Of a stretch of 64,000 nt of DNA, positions 39,218 to 46,278 are shown one piece after another (the stretch's first letter is position 1; each line of letters begins with the position of its first letter). Under the pieces are notes generated by a model. That model saw only the letters and a program-made list of their open reading frames with translations, searched no databases and was not told the origin of the DNA. The stretch comes from Gemmatimonas aurantiaca (GTDB taxonomy: Bacteria; Gemmatimonadota; Gemmatimonadetes; Gemmatimonadales; Gemmatimonadaceae): NCBI RefSeq assembly GCF_037190085.1, contig NZ_JBBCJO010000005.1, positions 1 to 64,000 on the forward strand, written 5' to 3'. The position numbers were made by a program, and so were the translations under genes.

Positions 39218-39246
39218 AGCGCCCGCCGTGAGGGCGCTTCTTTCGT
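39218..39246 (+). terminator. Probable terminator of the hut operon
   Basis: AGCGCCC pairs with GGGCGCT across a 7-base loop and is followed by TCTTTCG, a weak T-rich tail. It lies 116 bp after hutI and before the TPR gene's ATG at 39270. Confidence 0.45.
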
Positions 39247-39269
39247 CTCCGGGAGCCCGACTCGACCGC

Positions 39270-42200
39270 ATGTCCAACGCCGCGAAGTACAGGAAAAAGG
39301 CGGCCGAGTTCGAGCAGCTCAAGCAGATCGACCGGGCCATCGCCTCGTACGTCAAGGCCATCGAGGAAAGCGAGGCCGCGGGCGAAGACGTCGACGTCGC
39401 GTTGTTCAACAAGGTCGGCGATCTGGCGCTGCGTCAGGGGCGGGTGCCCGATGCGATCACGTACTACGAGCGCGCCGTCGAGCACTACGCCACCTCGGGG
39501 CTCTTCAACAACGCGATCGCGCTCTGCAACAAGATTCTGCGCAATGCGCCCGGTCGGGCCAATGTGTACTTCACCCTGGGCCGCATCTGCGCGCGCAAGG
39601 GGCTGCGGGGAGACGCCACCCGCAACTTCCTCGAATATGCCACCCGCATGCAGCAGGACGGACGGGTGGACGAGGGCATGCGGGCCCTGGCCGAGGTCGC
39701 GGACCTCATGCCCGAGCTCACCGAGGTGCAGGCTCTGGTGGAGGAGCATGCGGCGCGCGCCGGAATCGCCCTGCCGCGTCGGCGCACGCCCATCCGCACC
39801 ACGGAAGCCGTTGCCGCGCCCGACAGTGCGCCGGGTACCCCCTCGTTCGCGCGTGATCAGCGCTCCAGCGATCTCGTCTTCCTCGACATCGACTACGGTG
39901 ATCCGCGCTCCCGCACGCCGGTGGCGGTCCCGAGAGTGCCCACGCCGCGCGACAATCGGCCCGTCAAGGAACCCGTCAAGGGAACGGAGACGCAGGCCGT
40001 CGCCGTCCCGGCATTGCCTTTCCTGGACACGTCCGAACGGGTGGAAGGGTTGCTCGACATCCCGCTCGAATTGGTGGGAGGAGAGGGCGACGGAAGCGAG
40101 GCGGCCGTCAGTGCTCTGCCTTTGGACCCGCGGGCCGTGCCGCCCGAGCCCTCGGTGGAGCGTGCGCCGGAGATCGGAGCGCTGGAGGTTGCCGCGCTGG
40201 ACGGTCTCGAAGCGCCGCAGGTCGTTCCCGATGCCGAAGTGGCGCCACTCGAAGGGTTCGCGCCCGATGTGCTGGCCGACGAGGAGCCCGGCGCGACGGA
40301 TGCGATCGAGCCGCCGTCCGATGTCACGTGGCTGGTGCCGCCCGAGGCGGAGGCCGGTGTCGAACGTCTGGACGATGTCCTCGTCGAGGACCTCACCGAT
40401 CCGCAGGGCGAGCAGGGCCTGCACGCCGTCATCCTGACGGAAACTCCGCCCGTCGTGCCGGCGATTCCCGAAACACCCACGGGCACGGACGCGCTCGACG
40501 ACATGACGGTGGAACTCGACTTCATCGAGATCGAGTCCATCGAGCTGGACCCGTTCGAGGATGACGATCTGTCGTTCGAGCTGGAGCCGTTCGAGACGGA
40601 CGGGCTCGAGCCGCTGGACATCGTGCCGGTGCCGGAGCTCGATGCCGCGATCGCGGCCGGTGCAGAGCTGGTGGCGCGTGCGGAAGCCGCGGAGGCGGAA
40701 GCCGCAGAGGCGGCGGCCGCCGCCCTGGACCGGGAAGCCGAGAGTACGCGCGAGATAGACGCCGAGGAGGGTGCGGAGACGGCAGCTCCGGCGGACGAGG
40801 AGCCGGCTGTCGCGCCGATCATGGAGCCGGCAATCGTCGTCGCGTCGAACCGCCTGCCGCACGCGTCGTATCACATCGATCCGCACGACTTCGTGCAGTC
40901 GGGTGAGCTGCCGCCCTTGCTGCTCGCCGATGCGCTGGTGGAGCGTGGTCTTCAGGTTGCGGCGGCTCCGATCGACGTGCCCGTGGAGGTGGCATCGGGT
41001 TCCGCGCCGGCGGTCACGGCGAACGCCACACCGCATCCGGCTGCCATCGATGCCGAGGTGTCGCCTGCCGGCCGTGGAAGCCGCGACACCCATGACCCAC
41101 CGGATGCACGCCACGACGAGCGTGAGTCCGAGCGTGAGTCCGAGCGTCGCGCCGAGCGTGAAGCGGAGGCTCTGTTGCGTCAGGCCATCGGCGAGAGCGC
41201 GGCATTGCTCGATCTCGACGAGCCGGAGCCGGCTTCCACGCCCGATCCGTCGGCTGCGGAACCCTCGATACAATCGGCCTCCCAACCGCCTGCGCCATCG
41301 GCCGTGGCACCGGCTGTGGCACCGCCTGCCGGATCTGCGTCCGAGCCGGATGCCCCGTCTGCTCCGGAACCGGATGCCGGGCTGGTGCTGACGCCAGCGC
41401 CTACGCCAATGGCGACGCCGGGAACCACGGCTGTCCCGACGCCGGTCGCCGAGCCGACCCCGACGCCTGCTTCGGCTGTCCGGGTCGTGCACGTCACGCC
41501 GTCCCTGCCCACCGCCGCAGTGGCGGCGGAAGCCGTCGTCGTGGCCACGTCGCGGCGGGATGCGCTCCGGGCGGCGGTGGCGCGCCTGCCGCAGCACTGG
41601 TTGCTGCGCCGCCGGCTGGCGGAGGCGCTGTTCGAAGCCGGCGAGCGCGACGCGGCGCTGCATGAACTGGAAACGGCCCAGCAGGGATTGATCGGCGACG
41701 GGGAACTGGCGGCGGCGGCGGATATCGCCGATGAGCTGGTGCATGTCTCACCGGATCGTGTGCCGTACCACCAGAAGCGGGTGGAGCTGGCCGTGCGGCT
41801 GCAGGAGCAGGACCGGCTGCAGCTGGCCTACCTCGATCTGGCCGACGCGCTGGTGCGGATGGGGGAAGAGGGACGTGCGCGTGCGGTGTACGCGCGGGTA
41901 CTCGAGCTGGATCCCCACGACGATCGCGCCCGGGCCGCCCTTGGTGCGGCGGCACCACCGCCCCCTCCGCCGCCGCGCCCCGACGACCAGTTCGTGGACC
42001 TGGCCGATTGGCTGCGGGACGACGACGAACCCGCATCCACGCGCATGCGCATGCGGGAGCCCGTCATCAGCGGTGACGAACAGGCCGACTTCGACGCGCT
42101 CCTCCAGCATTTCAAGGACGGCGTGGCCCGCTCCCTCGGAGACAATGACTTCGAAGGGCATTACGACCTCGGTGTCGCCTATAAGGAGATGGGACTTCTG

Positions 42201-42515
42201 GACGATGCCATCGCGGAGTTCCAGAAGGCGTTGAGAAGCCGGACCCACCGTCTGCCGGCCTATGAAGCGCTGGGGCAGTGTTTCGTGGAGCAGGGGCGAC
42301 ACCAGATCGCGGCCACCGTCCTATCCCGGGCACTGCACGAACCGGGGCTCGACGACGACCAGCGGGTGGGCGTCCTGTATCTGCTCGCACATTCCTGCGA
42401 GGCATTGCAGCGAAGGGACGAGGCTCGTGGTTATTTTCAGCGCGTGTACGCGACCGACATTCAATTCCGCGATGTCGCCACCCGATTGGCGGCACTCGAC
42501 CCAGCCACACGATGA
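39270..42515 (+). CDS. Giant TPR protein with acidic low-complexity middle
   Basis: Not assigned to a named family. The 1081-residue protein has N-terminal TPRs (YRKKAAEFEQLKQIDRAIASYVKAIEE, ALFNKVGDLALRQGRVPDAITYYERAVEHY, IALCNKILRNAPGRANVYFTLGRI; about residues 1-170). A very acidic Pro/Ala/Glu/Val-rich stretch of roughly 580 residues follows, including ESERESERRAEREAEA. C-terminal TPRs (about 760-1080) include HWLLRRRLAEALFEAGERDAALHELE, a poly-Pro patch, and FEGHYDLGVAYKEMGLLDDAIAEFQKALRS. No signal peptide is seen, so it is probably cytoplasmic. The layout recalls FimV-type scaffolds but without LysM or TM. A second protein of the same design is at 46.3 kb. Its stop overlaps the polyprenyl synthase start. 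Confidence 0.8.
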   Translation: MSNAAKYRKKAAEFEQLKQIDRAIASYVKAIEESEAAGEDVDVALFNKVGDLALRQGRVPDAITYYERAVEHYATSGLFNNAIALCNKILRNAPGRANVYFTLGRICARKGLRGDATRNFLEYATRMQQDGRVDEGMRALAEVADLMPELTEVQALVEEHAARAGIALPRRRTPIRTTEAVAAPDSAPGTPSFARDQRSSDLVFLDIDYGDPRSRTPVAVPRVPTPRDNRPVKEPVKGTETQAVAVPALPFLDTSERVEGLLDIPLELVGGEGDGSEAAVSALPLDPRAVPPEPSVERAPEIGALEVAALDGLEAPQVVPDAEVAPLEGFAPDVLADEEPGATDAIEPPSDVTWLVPPEAEAGVERLDDVLVEDLTDPQGEQGLHAVILTETPPVVPAIPETPTGTDALDDMTVELDFIEIESIELDPFEDDDLSFELEPFETDGLEPLDIVPVPELDAAIAAGAELVARAEAAEAEAAEAAAAALDREAESTREIDAEEGAETAAPADEEPAVAPIMEPAIVVASNRLPHASYHIDPHDFVQSGELPPLLLADALVERGLQVAAAPIDVPVEVASGSAPAVTANATPHPAAIDAEVSPAGRGSRDTHDPPDARHDERESERESERRAEREAEALLRQAIGESAALLDLDEPEPASTPDPSAAEPSIQSASQPPAPSAVAPAVAPPAGSASEPDAPSAPEPDAGLVLTPAPTPMATPGTTAVPTPVAEPTPTPASAVRVVHVTPSLPTAAVAAEAVVVATSRRDALRAAVARLPQHWLLRRRLAEALFEAGERDAALHELETAQQGLIGDGELAAAADIADELVHVSPDRVPYHQKRVELAVRLQEQDRLQLAYLDLADALVRMGEEGRARAVYARVLELDPHDDRARAALGAAAPPPPPPPRPDDQFVDLADWLRDDDEPASTRMRMREPVISGDEQADFDALLQHFKDGVARSLGDNDFEGHYDLGVAYKEMGLLDDAIAEFQKALRSRTHRLPAYEALGQCFVEQGRHQIAATVLSRALHEPGLDDDQRVGVLYLLAHSCEALQRRDEARGYFQRVYATDIQFRDVATRLAALDPATR

Positions 42516-43516
42516 CGCTTACCACGCGGACTCCGTCCGCGCTGGCGGCAGCGTTACGTGACATCCAGGCTCCGGTACACACAGCACTCTCGCAGGTCTC
42601 GGGAGAGCTGTGGCGTATCGTCGCTGCGGATGTGCCGCTGGTGCGCGAGGTGCAGGATCATCTCATGGGGATGAAGGGGAAACTCTTCCGCCCCACCTTG
42701 CTGCTGCTGGCCAGCTCCATCGAAGATCGTTCGCCTCCGCGCGCGATCACGTATGCGGCGGTCGTCGAGCTCATGCATCTCGCCACGCTCGTGCACGACG
42801 ATGCCGTGGATCATTCCGTGCTGCGTCGTGGTATGCCCACGGTGAATTCACTCTTCAGTCACCAGGTGTCGGTGATCATGGGTGACTTCCTGTATCTCCG
42901 GGCATTGCGCGAGCTGGTGACCATGGGTGACCTCGAGGCGATGCGTTCCATCACGCAGGCTTCGAACGAGATGACACTCGGCGAAATCCGTCAGTTGGGC
43001 GCGTACGACGCGCTGGCATTCAGCGAAAGCGATTACGAAACACTCATTCGCGCCAAGACCGCGGCGTTGTTCATGGCCGCGTGTGACGTGGGTGCGCTGT
43101 GCGGAGCGCCGCGCTACCGGCAGGCGGTGACCCGTTTCGGAGAACGCCTGGGCATGGCGTTCCAGGTGGCCGACGATCTGCTCGACTACACCGAGCAGCA
43201 GGAGATGACGGGCAAACCCAGTGGTCTCGACCTCAAGGAACACAAGGTGACACTTCCGCTCATCGCCGCGTTGCGGGAGATGCCGGCGTCCGCGCGGGCC
43301 CGGGTGGACGCGCTCTTCGCGTCGGTGGAACCCGAGGACGAAGCCATCGCCGAAGTGGTCGGCATCGTGCGCGATCATGGGGGACTCGAGTACGCGCGGC
43401 GTCGGGCCGATCAGTTCTCGCACGAAGCCGAGGAGGCGCTGGCGGAACTGCCCGAGAGCGCGGCCCGGAGCGCGCTGCTGGATTCGATCGCCTACGTCGT
43501 GGAGCGGCGCTGGTGA
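42512..43516 (+). CDS. Trans-polyprenyl diphosphate synthase (IspB-like)
   Basis: A 334-residue all-alpha prenyltransferase that condenses isopentenyl diphosphate units to make the side chain of a respiratory quinone (octaprenyl or nonaprenyl class). Both Asp-rich motifs that bind Mg2+-diphosphate are present: HDDAVDHS (Asp96/97/100) and VADDLLDYT (Asp221/222/225). GKLFRPTLLLL matches the usual GKxxRP. Chain length depends on residues before the first motif (HLATLV) and cannot be read reliably. ATG 42512 overlaps the TPR gene's stop (ATGA) and the stop overlaps the following membrane-protein gene. Confidence 0.93.
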   Translation: MTLTTRTPSALAAALRDIQAPVHTALSQVSGELWRIVAADVPLVREVQDHLMGMKGKLFRPTLLLLASSIEDRSPPRAITYAAVVELMHLATLVHDDAVDHSVLRRGMPTVNSLFSHQVSVIMGDFLYLRALRELVTMGDLEAMRSITQASNEMTLGEIRQLGAYDALAFSESDYETLIRAKTAALFMAACDVGALCGAPRYRQAVTRFGERLGMAFQVADDLLDYTEQQEMTGKPSGLDLKEHKVTLPLIAALREMPASARARVDALFASVEPEDEAIAEVVGIVRDHGGLEYARRRADQFSHEAEEALAELPESAARSALLDSIAYVVERRW

Positions 43517-43797
43517 TGGCCGTCCGCGGACCTTCCAAACACCGCCCGTTGTTCCACGTTCTGGTACTGGCGTCGGGCTTCGTGGCGGGCGGGCTACTGA
43601 CCCAGGTGGCGCGCCGGTTCCTGCCGCCCGGGGCGGTGAAGGAGTTCCTGACGACGGGAGTCACACCCGCCATAGGTCCTCTCCCGATCGACCTGATTAT
43701 ATTGAAGTTTGCGGTTGGACCAGTCGCCCTGGATGTCTCTCTCCTGAGCCTTCTGGGAGTATTGATCGCCTACCTCATCGCGCGGTCCCTCTTCTAG
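43516..43797 (+). CDS. Small DUF4321-type inner-membrane protein
   Basis: A 93-residue protein with two predicted membrane helices (LFHVLVLASGFVAGGLLTQV; LDVSLLSLLGVLIAYLIARSLF) separated by a short segment that includes FAVGPVALDVSLLSL, the pattern typical of DUF4321 proteins. Function unknown. The ATG at 43516 shares a base with the stop of the prenyl synthase gene, and tatA starts 11 bp after its stop, so it belongs to this small membrane operon. It is easily missed because the same frame stays open far upstream. Confidence 0.75.
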   Translation: MAVRGPSKHRPLFHVLVLASGFVAGGLLTQVARRFLPPGAVKEFLTTGVTPAIGPLPIDLIILKFAVGPVALDVSLLSLLGVLIAYLIARSLF

Positions 43798-43808
43798 GAG
43801 CTTTTCCC

Positions 43809-44066
43809 ATGAACTTCGGAAACTTCGGTTTCGGCGAGATCCTGATCATCCTCGTGATCGTGCTGCTGCTCTTCGGAGCCAAGCGCATCCCGGAAATCGC
43901 CGGCTCACTCGGCAAGGGCATCAACGAGTTCAAGCGCAACATCAACGACGCCCAGCGACAGATCACCGAGCCCACGCCGCGCAGCGAACCGCGCGTCGCC
44001 CAGGGCACCGCGGCGCAGCAGGAAGCAGCCGACGAGGAGCGCCCCGAACCCAAGCGCCTGATGTGA
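43809..44066 (+). CDS. tatA: Sec-independent (Tat) translocase subunit TatA/TatE
   Basis: TatA multimers form the pathway for folded proteins recruited by TatC. The 85-residue product has an N-terminal membrane helix with the family's Phe-Gly hinge (GEILIILVIVLLLFGAKRIPEIAGSLGKGI), an amphipathic helix (NEFKRNIND), and a charged disordered tail. The ATG is at 43809, after an AGGAG; no upstream residue in this frame is protein-like. It is followed by a strong intrinsic terminator and is unlinked to tatC (29.7 kb). No TatB is visible. Confidence 0.96.
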   Translation: MNFGNFGFGEILIILVIVLLLFGAKRIPEIAGSLGKGINEFKRNINDAQRQITEPTPRSEPRVAQGTAAQQEAADEERPEPKRLM

Positions 44067-44138
44067 TCTGCCGGTGATCGGCGCGTGAGCCCCGTGTGAT
44101 CCGCTGACTCTTCGTCAGATCGTCAGACCGCAAAACAG

Positions 44139-44176
44139 AAGCGCCCCCGCGAGATTCTCGCGGGGGCGCTTTGTTC
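44139..44176. terminator. Strong bidirectional intrinsic terminator
   Basis: AAGCGCCCCCGCGAG (44139-44153) pairs perfectly with its complement at 44157-44171 around the loop ATT. A-rich sequence (CAAAACAG) before it and TTTGTTCG after it give a U-tract on both strands. It separates tatA from the convergent ppiD. Confidence 0.92.
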
Positions 44177-44192
44177 GATGGGTTCCGATCGA

Positions 44193-46028
44193 TCAGACGC
44201 CGGCGGACTGCCGACGGAGCTGCGACAGCACCTTCGTGCGACGATCGTCGACCTTGGTGTGCTCGCGCAGATTGCCAAGGAATTCGTCGATACGCTGCTG
44301 ACGGAGCGACTGCATGAGCTGCGCCCGCTGTGTGTCCTTCTCGGCTTCGAAAGCGTCGCGCTTCGCGTCCATGCGGCTGTCGACGCGCATCACCACCATG
44401 CCGTCCTGCGAGCGGAACGGACCGCCCACCTGACCCACCGGCAGGACAAACGCGGCACCCACCGCCTGCGTGAACTGACCCAGGCCGGCGACGGGATCGA
44501 TGCGGCTGAATCCGGCCGCCTTCTCCACCGTGAGTCCCTTGGCCGCGGCGGCCGTTTCCAGCGTCCCGCTCTTCGCGGCCGCCACCAGCGCTTCGGCATC
44601 CGGACGCAGCTTCTCGATGCGCTTGTCGCGCGCGAGACGACGACGGATGTCTTCCTTCACTTCACTGAGCGACTGCTGGCCACCCGGCGTGAGCGAATCG
44701 AGACGCGCGAGATAGTAGGCTTCGGGCGAATCGAACAGATCGCTGGTTTCGCCGGCACGCACGCCGGAGAACGCCCACGCACTCACACTGGGCACATACC
44801 GGCCGGCGAAGGAGAGCGGCTCCTTCTCGATGACCGCCACCTGCGCCGCCGTGAGGCCGAGGGCCTTCGCGGCATCGTCGAACTTCTTCGCGTCTTCCTG
44901 GCTGGCACCGATGGTGGCCAGCGAATCGGCGCGACGATCGGTACGCGTGGCGCTGGAATCGGTCTGACCCACCGACACGAGGATGTGCCGCACGTCGAGC
45001 GTGTCACCCTTGCGTTCGTCCACCCGGATGATGTGCCATCCGAAAGGCGTGAGCACCGGCTGTGACAGCTCGCCGACCTTGAGGGCGTAGGCGGCTTCCT
45101 CGAACTTCGGCGTGAAGCGGTTGCGACCACCCTTGCCGAGTTCCCCACCCTGGGCGCCGGAGACGGAGTCGGCCGATTCGCGGCGGGCCACATCCTCGAA
45201 CTTCGCCCCGCCGACGATCTCGGCGCGGAGCTGGTCGACCCGGGCGCGGGCGGCGGCCGAATCGGCGGCCGTCACGGTGCGGGGCACCGTCAGCAGCGAC
45301 ACGATGGCACGACCGGGGCGCTCGTAACGCTTCTTGTTGCGCTCGTAGAACTGCGAGATCTCCGCGTCGGTGACATTCACCGTGGTGTCGGCGAGTGCAT
45401 CGGTGCGCAGCACGACGAAGCTGACGGACGCGCTGTCGTGCCGGTCGCGATAGACCTGCCAGAGACGCTCATCGGACACATACGCGCCGCTGGCGATCTG
45501 GTCGAAGAGCTTCTGCTTGGGGATCTCGTTGCGATAGAACGATTCGAGACCGGCCAGGATGCCGGACTGCCGCGCCATCGGGCTGCCGATGAAACGCAGG
45601 TACTTCTGCATGTCGAACCGGCCATCGGTCTGGAAATCGGGCGAGGTCGTGGCCTGCGGCGGCGGCGAGACGCGTGCCGCCTGCACGACTTCTTCGTCAG
45701 TAACCGTGATGCCGCGACGCTTGTACTCCTGTTGCAGGAGCATTTCCGTCACGATTTCATCGAACGCCCGGTCCTCCAGCTGCTGCCGCTCGTCGAGCGT
45801 GATACTGCGCCCGGTCTGCTGCTGCTGTTGTTGTTCGAGGGCGTTGACCGCATTCTGCCACGTTGTGAGGAGTATTTCCTCCCCGTTGACGGTGGCGATG
45901 GAGGTGGTCGTCGTCACTGGAGCACGACCGGCAAGTCCGGATGTCTCATACAGCAGGAAGCTGCCGACAAACGCCACGATGATGAAAATCCAGATGTACT
46001 TCGCGGCGCTCCGCATCGATTGCAGCAC
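44193..46028 (-). CDS. ppiD: Periplasmic folding factor PpiD-like peptidyl-prolyl isomerase
   Basis: A 611-residue inner-membrane-anchored chaperone of the PpiD/SurA group that helps folding of outer-membrane proteins as they leave Sec. It has one N-terminal TM (YIWIFIIVAFVGSFLLYETSG), a SurA-N-like helical domain (TVNGEEILLTTWQNAVNALEQ with a Gln6 run, RAFDEIVTEMLLQQEYKRRGI), and a parvulin PPIase domain (FEDVARRESADSVSGAQGGELGKGGR, FGWHIIRVDERKG). A second parvulin-like half starting DVRHILVSV and a C-terminal helical lobe follow. GTG 46028 is chosen because AGGAG stands 9 bp upstream; ATG 46016 is the alternative. Confidence 0.9.
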   Translation of the reverse strand: MLQSMRSAAKYIWIFIIVAFVGSFLLYETSGLAGRAPVTTTTSIATVNGEEILLTTWQNAVNALEQQQQQQTGRSITLDERQQLEDRAFDEIVTEMLLQQEYKRRGITVTDEEVVQAARVSPPPQATTSPDFQTDGRFDMQKYLRFIGSPMARQSGILAGLESFYRNEIPKQKLFDQIASGAYVSDERLWQVYRDRHDSASVSFVVLRTDALADTTVNVTDAEISQFYERNKKRYERPGRAIVSLLTVPRTVTAADSAAARARVDQLRAEIVGGAKFEDVARRESADSVSGAQGGELGKGGRNRFTPKFEEAAYALKVGELSQPVLTPFGWHIIRVDERKGDTLDVRHILVSVGQTDSSATRTDRRADSLATIGASQEDAKKFDDAAKALGLTAAQVAVIEKEPLSFAGRYVPSVSAWAFSGVRAGETSDLFDSPEAYYLARLDSLTPGGQQSLSEVKEDIRRRLARDKRIEKLRPDAEALVAAAKSGTLETAAAAKGLTVEKAAGFSRIDPVAGLGQFTQAVGAAFVLPVGQVGGPFRSQDGMVVMRVDSRMDAKRDAFEAEKDTQRAQLMQSLRQQRIDEFLGNLREHTKVDDRRTKVLSQLRRQSAGV

Positions 46029-46182
46029 GGGGCGAGACTCCTTGACTCGAAAAGACGGGCAGAACGGAAAGGCACACGCACCTCCCCGAAGAAGGGCGTG
46101 TGCCGGAAAGAGTCCGGAAAGCTAGCGGTTCTGAAGGGCTAAAGGCAAGACACGACACGACTTCCCGTCGTTTCGTCCACGA

Positions 46183-46223
46183 TTGACATCCCGACCGACC
46201 GCGGCGAGTAATAACGGTTGACA
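46183..46223 (+). promoter_or_regulatory. Candidate promoter region for the 46279 TPR gene
   Basis: Two perfect TTGACA hexamers occur at 46183-46188 and 46218-46223, with TAATAA at 46209-46214 between them (20-bp spacing from the first, longer than ideal). A 250-bp divergent gap separates this gene from ppiD. The exact start site is not decidable. Confidence 0.35.
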
Positions 46224-46278
46224 CAACCGGGCATCCGCCGCCCGCCGGTCGGGGACACCACCAGAGGGTACCGCACGC

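Noticed and set aside
39216..41744. 842-residue minus-strand open frame opposite the first TPR gene
   Set aside because: Composition mirrors the acidic linker codons on the other strand; no start signal or domain.
43099..43797. 232-residue frame containing the DUF4321-like protein
   Set aside because: Its first 139 codons are the wrong frame of the prenyl synthase gene. Only the part from ATG 43516 is credible and is annotated.
44178..45065. 295-residue plus-strand frame opposite ppiD
   Set aside because: Starts inside the strong terminator region and lies wholly antisense to conserved PPIase sequence.
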